5,703 bases of DNA, from contig JALOMZ010000149.1 in the NCBI GenBank assembly GCA_025455205.1, positions 1 to 5,703 on the forward strand, given 5' to 3'. The position numbers and the translations under genes were made by a program. Within the stretch, counting starts at the first letter, position 1; every line of letters starts with the position of its first letter. This stretch comes from Chitinophagaceae bacterium (GTDB lineage: Bacteria; Bacteroidota; Bacteroidia; Chitinophagales; Chitinophagaceae). Below the pieces are notes generated by a model. It was given only the letters and a program-made list of their open reading frames with translations, did not search any database and was not told the DNA's origin. This document shows positions 1-5,703 of the stretch, one piece after another.

Positions 1-929
1 ATGTGATCGGGTGTGGTGCCGCAGCATCCGCCTACAATGTTCACGTATCCTTCGCGTGCCCAGTCTTCAATGAAGTGGGCGGTCTGGTGGGGTTGCTCAT
101 CGTACTCCCCCATGGCATTGGGCAGGCCGGCATTGGGGTAGGCGCTGGTATAGCAGGTGGCCAGCTGGCTCAGTTCTTCAATATGGGCCCGCATTTCCTG
201 TGCCCCCAGGGCACAGTTGAGGCCTACACTTAACGGACGTGCATGGGCGATGCTGGTGTAGAATGCCTCCAGGGTTTGCCCGCTGAGGGTGCGGCCCGAG
301 GCATCGGTGATGGTACCGCTGATGCTGATGGGCAGCTCGGGCTTGCCGGTATCGCGGAAATATTTCTTGATGGCGAAGATCGCCGCCTTGGCGTTGAGGG
401 TGTCAAAGATGGTTTCGATGAGCAGCAGGTCTACCCCGCCGTCTACCAGGCCAGTCACCTGTTCGTAGTAGGCTTCCATGGCTTCGTCGAAGCTGAGGGC
501 CCGGAATCCGGGATTATTCACATCCGGACTGAGCGACAAGGTTTTGTTCATGGGCCCTATGGCGCCGGCCACCCAGGCCTGCCGGCCCAGTTCATCCACT
601 GCCTGCCGCGCGCAGCGGGCAGCCGCCACATTGAGTTCATAGGCCAGTGCTTCCATGCCATAATCGGCCAGCGACACCCGCTGGGCATTGAAGGTATTGG
701 TCTCAATGATGTCGGCCCCGGCTTCGAGGTACTGCTTGTGAATGCCCACAATGATGTGGGGCTGGGTAATACACAGCAGGTCGTTATTGCCTTTCAGATC
801 GCTGGGCCAGTCTTTGAAACGCTCGCCACGGTAGTCGGCCTCGGTAAGTTTGTGCCGCTGTATCATGGTGCCCATGGCCCCGTCGATGATCAGTATCCGT
901 TTGTTCAGTTCTTCGCGAATGGTACTCAT
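1..929 (-). CDS. metH: Methionine synthase, N-terminal homocysteine S-methyltransferase domain (partial, 3' end outside window)
   Basis: The 309 visible residues form the zinc-dependent homocysteine-binding TIM-barrel domain of cobalamin-dependent methionine synthase, which in the cytoplasm moves a methyl group from methylcobalamin to homocysteine. Visible motifs are DGAMGT near residue 16, the ETNTFNAQ stretch, [31 protein letters not shown] and the three zinc-ligand cysteines: Cys239 in GLNCALG and Cys302/Cys303 in [10 protein letters not shown]. The start at 929 is well supported: AAGGAGGAG lies 8 nt upstream and the sequence begins [20 protein letters not shown], as in MetH proteins. The window ends just after the GGCCGT motif, close to where this domain normally finishes. 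It is therefore not visible whether the pterin, cobalamin and activation domains follow in the same polypeptide or in a second gene, as happens in some Bacteroidota. An intrinsic terminator and a 284-nt gene-free leader separate it from the upstream gene, so it is probably transcribed on its own. The family call is secure; a stand-alone Hcy methyltransferase subunit is the alternative. Confidence 0.95.
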   Translation of the reverse strand, partial: MSTIREELNKRILIIDGAMGTMIQRHKLTEADYRGERFKDWPSDLKGNNDLLCITQPHIIVGIHKQYLEAGADIIETNTFNAQRVSLADYGMEALAYELNVAAARCARQAVDELGRQAWVAGAIGPMNKTLSLSPDVNNPGFRALSFDEAMEAYYEQVTGLVDGGVDLLLIETIFDTLNAKAAIFAIKKYFRDTGKPELPISISGTITDASGRTLSGQTLEAFYTSIAHARPLSVGLNCALGAQEMRAHIEELSQLATCYTSAYPNAGLPNAMGEYDEQPHQTAHFIEDWAREGYVNIVGGCCGTTPDH

Positions 930-935
930 AAGTTA

Positions 936-944
936 CTCCTCCTT
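936..944 (-). promoter_or_regulatory. Strong Shine-Dalgarno site of metH
   Basis: On the minus strand AAGGAGGAG is followed by 7 nt (6 bases and the preceding T) and then the ATG at 929; measured from its GGAGG core the spacing is 8 nt. This is a near-perfect anti-16S match. Many Bacteroidota genes lack such a site, and the other genes here have only weak ones. It fixes the metH start and is a natural target for the structured RNA directly upstream, whose closing stem ends one base before it. Confidence 0.8.
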
Positions 945-945
945 G

Positions 946-1020
946 CCGGGCAGCCTGAACTCCTTGCTTGCAGGGCGGGGTGCCATGCCATTGCGCATGG
1001 TGACCCGACCAGCCACCCGG
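946..1020 (-). promoter_or_regulatory. Candidate structured mRNA leader (stem P1 plus inner hairpin) next to the metH ribosome binding site
   Basis: Read on the minus strand, CCGGGTGGCT (1020-1011) can pair with GGCTGCCCGG (955-946) over 10 bp, three of them G-U wobbles. Inside lies a second hairpin at 1006-978: GGGT pairs with ACCC, then CCATGC pairs with GCATGG around the 6-nt loop GCAATG. Between the hairpin and the 3' strand of the outer stem are about 22 nt that include a second SD-like AAGGAG (965-960). The outer stem ends one base before the real SD. This layout resembles translation-controlling riboswitches or protein-binding leaders. It was found by eye; no folding energy or covariation was computed, and no known riboswitch core is recognised. 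Confidence 0.5.
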
Positions 1021-1029
1021 ATCAATTAT

Positions 1030-1042
1030 CTGAACCATAAAC
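1030..1042 (-). repeat. Leader repeat copy C (13 nt)
   Basis: On the minus strand this reads GTTTATGGTTCAG, matching copy A (GTTTATTGTTCGG, 1116-1104) at 11 of 13 positions. It lies 3' of copy B in the transcript. It could pair with B through 12 base pairs with one mismatch and one bulge, in competition with copy A. Confidence 0.6.
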
Positions 1043-1073
1043 GAAGGGAACACCACGGAGGGAGGTACACATC

Positions 1074-1087
1074 GTTTATTAGTTCGG
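1074..1087 (+). repeat. Leader repeat copy B (14 nt, inverted relative to A and C)
   Basis: The plus strand reads GTTTATTAGTTCGG, which is copy A in inverted orientation with one extra A. With copy A it makes a 13-bp dyad around a 16-nt spacer (1088-1103). In the metH transcript this gives a hairpin with a single bulged U. It is the shared partner for copies A and C. Confidence 0.65.
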
Positions 1088-1103
1088 TTGTTGTGGAAGC
1101 AGG

Positions 1104-1116
1104 CCGAACAATAAAC
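1104..1116 (-). repeat. Leader repeat copy A (13 nt)
   Basis: On the minus strand this reads GTTTATTGTTCGG. It forms a 13-bp inverted repeat with copy B and an 11/13 direct repeat with copy C, 74 nt away. It overlaps a possible -7 promoter element (TATTGTTC, 1113-1106), so a DNA-level operator is as plausible as an RNA stem. Confidence 0.65.
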
Positions 1117-1140
1117 AAATCCGCCTGCGGCGCAAATGTA
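1106..1140 (-). promoter_or_regulatory. Possible metH promoter (Bacteroidota-type)
   Basis: Just downstream of the terminator the minus strand carries TACATTTG (1140-1133), an exact match to the Bacteroidota -7 consensus TAnnTTTG, but no TTG lies at the expected -33 distance. Alternatively the TTTG at 1136-1133 serves as the -33 element, 19 nt before the weaker -7 sequence TATTGTTC (1113-1106). The two readings exclude each other. A promoter somewhere here is expected because a terminator isolates metH from the gene upstream. Confidence 0.35.
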
Positions 1141-1153
1141 CCATAATTACGCC

Positions 1154-1179
1154 AAAAGCCGCCACCCGGAGGCAGCGGC
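1154..1179 (-). terminator. Intrinsic terminator after the lipoprotein gene
   Basis: On the minus strand GCCGCTGCC pairs with GGTGGCGGC around a TCCG loop, giving a 9-bp GC-rich stem with two G-U wobbles. TTTT (1157-1154) follows directly. The C(TCCG)G loop fits the very stable UNCG tetraloop class. It lies 34 nt past the lipoprotein stop codon. On the plus strand there is no T-run after the stem, so it acts in the minus direction only. It marks the end of the kinase/regulator/lipoprotein block. Confidence 0.8.
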
Positions 1180-1213
1180 CTGTTCTCAGCAAACCCGCAG
1201 GCGCCAAAGGATC

Positions 1214-1609
1214 TTACCGTCCCAGGTGCAGCTCGTCGTCCTGCAGGGGGTTGTCGTCCTTCAACCGGATGCTGGTTTCCGAAAAAGTCACCACCTGCCA
1301 GTCGTTGTTCAGGTCGCTCAACAGAGGGTCTGATCCGAACGACAGGATAAATTTGTTACTGCTGCGCGACCAGGTGCCAATAACCACCTGGCTGCCCCGG
1401 GTGGCGGTGGCCACGCCGCCGGCCTGAAAAGACAGGCTCCATCCGGAGAAGTTGGAGGTCTCATCCTTTTTATCCCAATAGTAACTCACCTTCCAGGCAC
1501 CATTGAGGGTGGCAACGGTAGCATCAGGAGCGGGCAGGTCATCCGACCCGCGGGTACAGGCGGTAAATAGTATAACGAGGAGCAGGTAGAGCAGGTATTT
1601 CTTTTTCAT
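1214..1609 (-). CDS. Small lipoprotein, lipocalin-like Bacteroidota family, function unknown
   Basis: A 131-residue protein beginning MKKKYLLYLLLVILFTAC: a lysine-rich start, a hydrophobic core and a lipobox (LFTAC) with the lipidated cysteine at residue 18. The mature chain of about 114 residues starts TRGSDD. Acidic residues just after the cysteine resemble the lipoprotein export signal of Bacteroidota, so surface exposure is possible. The rest is beta-rich, with an LNGAWKVSYYWDKKDETSNF stretch near 35-54, SLSFQAGG, VIGTWSRSSNKFILSFGSDPL and a C-terminal IRLKD. This is the pattern of small lipocalin-like lipoproteins often left as hypothetical proteins. The frame stays open upstream to 1729, but a start at 1609 gives the signal peptide and avoids running into the regulator gene. 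It follows the regulator stop by 103 nt and ends before a strong terminator. It could be co-transcribed with the two-component genes, be their target, or have its own promoter. No ligand can be named. Confidence 0.8.
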   Translation of the reverse strand: MKKKYLLYLLLVILFTACTRGSDDLPAPDATVATLNGAWKVSYYWDKKDETSNFSGWSLSFQAGGVATATRGSQVVIGTWSRSSNKFILSFGSDPLLSDLNNDWQVVTFSETSIRLKDDNPLQDDELHLGR

Positions 1610-1712
1610 AGCATATGGCTTTTGGTGAATGCCATTCAAAATTGGCATGCCCAAGCCTATACCACGGTATTCACATAGCTGAAGCAGGAATTTGAGGTGC
1701 TGAACCGGCCAT
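1610..1712 (-). promoter_or_regulatory. Gap between regulator and lipoprotein genes with two small inverted repeats
   Basis: This 103-nt gap contains ATACCacGGTAT (1659-1670), a 5-bp-arm near-palindrome, and ATGCCA/TGGCAT (1629-1634 with 1643-1648) around an 8-nt AT-rich loop. A CAATTTTG inside the second repeat is one base off the Bacteroidota -7 consensus, but no convincing -33 element lies at the right distance. There is no terminator-like T-run. The palindrome could be a binding site for the LytTR regulator encoded just upstream, but LytTR sites are usually direct repeats, so this is only a suggestion. Confidence 0.25.
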
Positions 1713-2474
1713 TCAGGGCAGGGCATCATCGAGCCACTGCTTGAAAGCGGCCGCCCGCTCGCTGCTTACAATAGTATCCAGTTTGGTGGGCGGCTCCAGT
1801 TTCACCAGCACACGGGCCTTGGTCCAGGTGAGCATTTCTGCAATGGCATCCACGGCAATGATGAACTGGCGGTTGATGCGGAAGAAACGTTTGGGATCCA
1901 GCAGCCCTTCCAATTGATCCATGGGGTAGTCAACAATGTACCGCTTGTTGTCGCGGGTAACCAGGAAGGTGGCTTTGTTTTCCGTATAGAAATAGGCGGC
2001 TGCCGTTGTTTCCACGGTCTTAAGGTGTTCGCCATAGCGCACCACAAAACGCTGTTTATAGGATTTGGCAGGTTTGCCCAGGCTTTGCATCAGTTGCTCA
2101 ATGGGCAGGGTGGCTGGCCGCGCATGGATGCGTTTGTATTTGTCCAGTGCAGCCGAAAGTTCTTCTTCCTTCACCGGTTTCAGCAGGTAGTCCACGCTGT
2201 TCAGTTTAAATGCTTCAATAGCATATTCATCATAGGCTGTGGTGAATATCACCGGGCACTGCACCTGTGCCTGGCGAAACACATGGAAGCTGATGCCATC
2301 GGCCAGGTGGATATCCATCACCATCAGGTCGGGCTGGTGTAGCTGCAGCGCCGCCACGGTGTCGGCCACGGTGGCATAGGTGGCCGTGATGCGAATGGTG
2401 GCATCGGCCTGTTCAAGCAATTTGGCCATGCGGCGCGCGGCGGGAAGTTCGTCTTCAATGATCCAGATTTCCAT
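1713..2474 (-). CDS. LytTR-family response regulator
   Basis: A 253-residue two-domain regulator. Residues 1-120 are a CheY-like receiver: acidic cluster Glu7/Asp8/Glu9, phosphoacceptor Asp54 (MVMDIHLADG), the switch Thr78/Thr79 in FTTAYDEYAIEAF, and the conserved Lys99-Pro100 in DYLLKP. After a short linker, about 140-250 form a LytTR DNA-binding domain with FVVRYGEHLKTV, IAYFYTENK-like beta strands (AAAYFYTENKATFLVT), the signature RFFRINRQFII (196-206) and the typical C-terminal AAAFKQWL. All key receiver residues are present, so it should be phosphorylated by the kinase encoded 19 nt upstream. LytTR regulators bind promoter DNA as dimers, often at paired direct repeats; the targets cannot be deduced here. 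The ATG at 2474 gives a canonical receiver N-terminus (MEIWIIEDE). The family assignment is secure, the regulated process unknown. Confidence 0.95.
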   Translation of the reverse strand: MEIWIIEDELPAARRMAKLLEQADATIRITATYATVADTVAALQLHQPDLMVMDIHLADGISFHVFRQAQVQCPVIFTTAYDEYAIEAFKLNSVDYLLKPVKEEELSAALDKYKRIHARPATLPIEQLMQSLGKPAKSYKQRFVVRYGEHLKTVETTAAAYFYTENKATFLVTRDNKRYIVDYPMDQLEGLLDPKRFFRINRQFIIAVDAIAEMLTWTKARVLVKLEPPTKLDTIVSSERAAAFKQWLDDALP

Positions 2475-2493
2475 AGACTTTCTGCTTCATGCG

Positions 2494-5376
2494 TTAATCC
2501 AGTAAGGGAATGCTCACCCTGAAATGGGCCTCATCCGCATGCACCTGCAACGGTTGAGCAGTGAGCAGGGCATAGCGGTGCCGTATATTCTGCAGGCCCA
2601 TGCCGGCGCCCGGCTCCCGACCCATTTTTTCCCGCCGGTTATTGCTCACATGCAGGTACCCTTCTTGTTCATGCAGGGAAATATGCAAAGGCTGCTGCCC
2701 GGTAAAGGCATTGTGCTTAATGGCATTCTCCACCAGCAACTGCAGGGTGAGGGGGGCAATCTTTTTCTGGTGCAAGGTGTCGGCATTCAACTTGTTGCTG
2801 AGCTGGATACCAGCGCCAAACCTTTGCTGCTGGATAAACAGGTAATCCTCCACCAGGCGCAGCTCCTCTTCCAGCAGTATCTTCTCTTCGTTGCGTATCT
2901 GCACCACTTTCCGGAAAAAATCGCTCAGGTGTGCGGTGTACTGCAGCGCCTGCTTCGGATTTTCCTCAATGAGCGACATCAGGGTATTGAGACTGTTGAA
3001 AAAGAAATGCGGACTTACCTGGCTGCGCAGTGTTTCCAGCTGGCTTTGCAGGTGTGCCTGCCGCAGTTGCTGTACATGCTCCCGCTGCCGGTCGCGATAC
3101 CGGATCAAAGCCAGTACTAGTGCAGCCAGCCCCGTTGTTGCCAGCAGGATAAACCACCAGCGTTGCCAGTATGGGCGGGCAATAGTGAAATGGTATACTG
3201 CCACCGGAGAAAGGGCAAACTGGTTGCTTACCGATGCCCGCACCTTCAGCGTGTATTGCCCCGGGGGCAGCTTGGGAAAATTGACATAACGATCGCGGGT
3301 GGTGATCCAGGTTTTGCCCAGCCCTTCCAGCATATACTGGAACTTTACCGACTCCGGCTGTACCAGATGCACCGCATCGAAATGGATCCCGATATTATTC
3401 TCTTCCGCGGCAAACTGCTGCCCCTGCTGCCAGGATATGCGGTTCAGGAAAAGCTCCACACTTTCGATGTAGGCCCGGGGAAGGGCCGGCGGTCCCTGTG
3501 TCTGTACCCGCTGGATTCCCTTGTCTGTCACCACCAGGATGGCTCCATCCGGCAACATGGAGGCAGCATGCATATCGCTGCTCAGCACCCCCAGCCCCTG
3601 GGCGGCGGTGTAGCTGGTAACACCCAGCGATCGGGCATGGATCACGTCCAGCACCTGGCGGCCAAGGGCCACTACATTACCCTGTGCATCTGCCAGCAGG
3701 GAAGAGACCATGTTGCCAGACAATCCCTGGGGTTCGGAAAAATGGCGCCATCGTCCCTCCGCATCGTAGAAATACAGTCCGCTGTTGAGCACATTGGCCC
3801 ATACCCTGCCAACACCATCCTCAGCAAGCCCGTAAACCACATCGTTACCCAGGCCTTCCTTCTCTGTAAAATGAACATATCTGCCCCTGTCCAAGAGCGT
3901 TATTCCCTTGCCATCGGTGGCAAACCAGGTCCTGCCCCGGCTGTCTGTCAGTATATCGTAGATGTAGTTAGTGCCAATGGAGTTGATGTCTGCCGGCGGA
4001 CGGCAGGTATAAAGGGGGAAACCATCGCCGGCTTCTTCTGCCAGCCGTTCACAAAGCACGGCGCCTTCCAGGCTGCTCACCCACACACGGTTGTTCCTGC
4101 CGCGGATGCTGAGTATACTGCCCTTGCGCAATGCCGGGCTCTCCTGAAAAGGGCGCATGCGGCCGGTGGCTGGCTGCAGCAGCCAGATTCCGTTGCCCAT
4201 GGTGCCAATCCAGATGGTGCCGGTGCTATCCTGGTAGAGCGCCGTAACTGCTGCCTGATGCGGCGGTATGGGCAGGCTCAGGGGCTTTGCCTGTAAACGC
4301 CCGTCGGGGCCCATACAGTAAAGCTGGTGTTCAACAGCATACCAGGTGTTCCCGCTGCGGTCTGTCAGCAGGGCATGTATGCTGCCGGCAGTGGCGGCAG
4401 AAAGGGGCCGCACCAACCGCATTTTTGGATAGAGTGATAAGGCCAGCTGCTGGCCGCCGCCCAGCCACAGGTTGCCATGGTTGTCGGCCAGGGCCAGCTG
4501 ATACCCAGCTGAAAGGCCCGCCAGGGCTGTTGTAGCACGCAACCGGTTCAGCGGGCGCACCTGCACGCCACTATCAGTGGTACACACATATACTTCACTG
4601 CCTGCCACCGCAAGCGCTAATACGCGACCATAATTCCAGGGTATGGAGTCGGGCAGCACCCGCAGCAGGCCGCCCTGCAGCTCCAGGCGGGTGAGTCCGT
4701 TTTCGTCATGTCCGGCCAGGAAACTGCCATCAGGCAGGGCCGTGACCACGGTGGTGATATTATCGGCCAGGCCATCACGCAGGGTAAGGGCCTGCACCCG
4801 CTTCTTACCGGCGGTAAACAAGAGCGCATTCACCCCTGCATCGGTGGCAGCAAGCACCACACCGCCGGGCGCCGACAGCAAGTCATACACATAGTTATCA
4901 CTCAAGCCGTCATCGTTATTGATATTGTACCAGCGCGCCTGGCTGAATACGTATACCCCTTCGCCCCCTGTAGCGCACCAAACCCGTCCCAGGCTGTCGG
5001 CCATGATGTCTGTAACGGGTGCGTTAAAATGTCCTTCTTCGAAATCCAGCGCAATGCCGCTGTTTCCCGTGAGCCGGGCGAGTCTGCCGTTCTGCAGGCC
5101 TATCCAAATTTCACCGCCGGCTGTTTTGCCCATGGCAGTGATATCCATAGTGCCCAGGCTGCTATCCAGTGTCAACCTGCTGAAGCGATTGCCATAGAAG
5201 GCATAGAGGCCCGACCGGGTGCCTACCAGCAGGTATCCGTCGGGGTGTTGCAACAGGCATTGTACCCTTGGCTTGGCAGGACCATTCTGCAGCTCAAATA
5301 CCCGCAAGGCCTGCGCGTTGGCGAAAGACGCAAATAACAGCCATACCAGCCAGGTGCAGCATGCATGCCGCAGCAT
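2494..5376 (-). CDS. Periplasmic-propeller sensor histidine kinase (two-component propeller, Y_Y_Y, LytS-type kinase)
   Basis: A 960-residue inner-membrane sensor, numbered from the start at 5376. Residues 1-21 are a signal peptide ending AxA (ANA before Gln22). About 38-625 hold propeller repeats of the pattern V-x-x-L-x-x-D-x-x-G-x-x-W-x-x-T-x-x-G-L; I count fourteen, enough for two seven-bladed propellers. A Y_Y_Y domain follows (about 645-734, with FQYMLEGLGKTW and LPPGQYTLKVRA), then one membrane helix (about 740-758) and a short coiled coil. The kinase core has SPHFFFNSLN with the phosphorylated His790, the N box LLVENAIKHN (Asn884) and the G box GMGLQNI (925-931). This is the LytS-type His_kinase family that pairs with LytTR regulators, and one is encoded 19 nt downstream. 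There is no receiver or AraC domain, so it is not a one-piece hybrid. The frame allows a start at 5439, but that would add 21 hydrophilic residues before the signal peptide and overlap the YceI gene by 26 nt. The ligand is unknown; relatives often sense glycans, but no polysaccharide-use genes are visible here. Confidence 0.92.
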   Translation of the reverse strand: MLRHACCTWLVWLLFASFANAQALRVFELQNGPAKPRVQCLLQHPDGYLLVGTRSGLYAFYGNRFSRLTLDSSLGTMDITAMGKTAGGEIWIGLQNGRLARLTGNSGIALDFEEGHFNAPVTDIMADSLGRVWCATGGEGVYVFSQARWYNINNDDGLSDNYVYDLLSAPGGVVLAATDAGVNALLFTAGKKRVQALTLRDGLADNITTVVTALPDGSFLAGHDENGLTRLELQGGLLRVLPDSIPWNYGRVLALAVAGSEVYVCTTDSGVQVRPLNRLRATTALAGLSAGYQLALADNHGNLWLGGGQQLALSLYPKMRLVRPLSAATAGSIHALLTDRSGNTWYAVEHQLYCMGPDGRLQAKPLSLPIPPHQAAVTALYQDSTGTIWIGTMGNGIWLLQPATGRMRPFQESPALRKGSILSIRGRNNRVWVSSLEGAVLCERLAEEAGDGFPLYTCRPPADINSIGTNYIYDILTDSRGRTWFATDGKGITLLDRGRYVHFTEKEGLGNDVVYGLAEDGVGRVWANVLNSGLYFYDAEGRWRHFSEPQGLSGNMVSSLLADAQGNVVALGRQVLDVIHARSLGVTSYTAAQGLGVLSSDMHAASMLPDGAILVVTDKGIQRVQTQGPPALPRAYIESVELFLNRISWQQGQQFAAEENNIGIHFDAVHLVQPESVKFQYMLEGLGKTWITTRDRYVNFPKLPPGQYTLKVRASVSNQFALSPVAVYHFTIARPYWQRWWFILLATTGLAALVLALIRYRDRQREHVQQLRQAHLQSQLETLRSQVSPHFFFNSLNTLMSLIEENPKQALQYTAHLSDFFRKVVQIRNEEKILLEEELRLVEDYLFIQQQRFGAGIQLSNKLNADTLHQKKIAPLTLQLLVENAIKHNAFTGQQPLHISLHEQEGYLHVSNNRREKMGREPGAGMGLQNIRHRYALLTAQPLQVHADEAHFRVSIPLLD

Positions 5377-5413
5377 CGGGTTTCGATATGTGTTGCCCCT
5401 GATCACCCGGTTT

Positions 5414-5703
5414 TCAATTGTGGGGTTCGAGGCGGGCACTTACGGCCACCTTGATCTCTTCCGCCAGCTTTTCTTTCACAATACGTGGTACGGGTATATT
5501 GTGATCGGTGAGCAATACCGAAAACACCGATTCAATGCGGATGGTCTTGTCGGGCAGGATGCTGATGTCGGCCTTGATGATGCGTTCCTGTTCCACCCCA
5601 TGAATATTGAGCATCCCTTTGGCGCGCACCGTATATTTTCCGGAGTGGTTCCAGTTCAGTTCCTCAATGATCTTGCCTTTGAAGGTAGCGTCGTGGTAGC
5701 GGG
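5414..5703 (-). CDS. YceI-family protein, C-terminal part (5' end outside window)
   Basis: The last 96 residues of a YceI-like protein, whose members are secreted or periplasmic lipocalin-fold barrels thought to bind isoprenoid or other long apolar lipids. Visible features typical of the family are YHDATFKGKI, LNWNHSGKYTVRAKG, the LNIHGVEQERIIKA strand, the VLLTDHNIPVPRIV segment and a closing KLAEEIKVAVSARL. Full YceI proteins have about 170-200 residues, so roughly half is missing beyond the window, including any signal peptide. The gene ends 37 nt before the sensor kinase start with no terminator between, which suggests co-transcription. Whether the two are functionally linked is unknown. 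The family call rests on motif recognition, not on a search. Confidence 0.82.
   Translation of the reverse strand, partial: RYHDATFKGKIIEELNWNHSGKYTVRAKGMLNIHGVEQERIIKADISILPDKTIRIESVFSVLLTDHNIPVPRIVKEKLAEEIKVAVSARLEPHN

Noticed and set aside
243..1040. Long plus-strand open frame of 265 codons
   Set aside because: It lies antisense to metH, whose minus-strand frame shows clear homocysteine-methyltransferase motifs. The plus-strand translation shows no recognisable domain and has the composition of a shadow frame.
784..1056. Minus-strand 90-codon frame spanning the metH start and leader
   Set aside because: It reads metH out of frame, and its upstream part corresponds to the structured leader. 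It has no convincing ribosome binding site or domain. A leader peptide was considered, but the composition gives no methionine-rich run.
930..1140. Known SAM, SAH, cobalamin or THF riboswitch upstream of metH
   Set aside because: I compared the leader by eye with the conserved core sequences as I remember them and found no match. A covariance-model scan is needed to be certain.
3163..4296. Plus-strand open frame of 377 codons inside the kinase gene
   Set aside because: It is antisense to propeller and Y_Y_Y sequence with strong family motifs. It is open because stop codons are rare in this GC-rich region, and no domain or start signal supports it.
4708..5337. Plus-strand open frame of 209 codons
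   Set aside because: It is antisense to the first propeller blades of the sensor kinase, with no recognisable protein features.
1713..5376. Hybrid one-component (HTCS-type) sensor
   Set aside because: The kinase ends right after its ATPase domain, with no receiver or AraC helix-turn-helix. The regulator is a separate LytTR gene.
2494..5439. Longer 981-residue form of the kinase starting at 5439
   Set aside because: The extra 21 residues are hydrophilic, precede a good signal peptide and would overlap the YceI coding end. The ATG at 5376 is the better start.
1..5703. CRISPR array, insertion sequence, tRNA or rRNA
   Set aside because: No regular spaced repeats, transposase frame, terminal inverted repeats or RNA gene signatures were seen.

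Overview
The window looks like a moderately GC-rich Bacteroidota chromosome, most likely Chitinophagaceae or a close relative. This is inferred from the gene families: a periplasmic-propeller/Y_Y_Y/LytS-type sensor kinase paired with a LytTR regulator, a small lipoprotein of a type common in Bacteroidota, a YceI-family protein, and a metH N-terminal domain. No taxonomic search was possible. All five supported genes lie on the minus strand, so transcription runs from high to low coordinates.

Layout in transcription order: (1) 5703-5414, the C-terminal half of a YceI-family protein, whose 5' part lies outside the window. (2) 5376-2494, a 960-residue membrane sensor kinase with a signal peptide, fourteen countable propeller blades, a Y_Y_Y domain, one transmembrane helix and a LytS-type kinase core. 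(3) 2474-1713, its LytTR response regulator, 19 nt downstream. (4) 1609-1214, a 131-residue lipoprotein, followed by a strong intrinsic terminator at 1179-1154. (5) A 284-nt gene-free interval (930-1213). (6) 929-1, the N-terminal homocysteine methyltransferase domain of methionine synthase, running off the window edge.

The sensor and regulator form a clear signalling pair: the propeller region senses something in the periplasm, the kinase phosphorylates the regulator's Asp54, and the LytTR domain binds DNA. The lipoprotein may belong to the same transcript or be a target. The terminator separates this block from metH, which therefore probably has its own promoter.

The most interesting part is the interval before metH. 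It has two layers of structure that no gene explains. The first is three copies of a 13-14-nt motif (1030-1042, 1074-1087, 1104-1116), with the middle copy inverted, so in RNA it can pair with either outer copy but not both. The second is a 10-bp stem (1011-1020 with 946-955) enclosing a further hairpin (978-1006) and ending one base before a strong Shine-Dalgarno sequence. Together they look like a regulatory mRNA leader or a multi-site operator for methionine synthase. I could not match them to the riboswitch cores I know (SAM-I, SAM-II, SAH, cobalamin, THF). All structures were found by eye and were not folded computationally.
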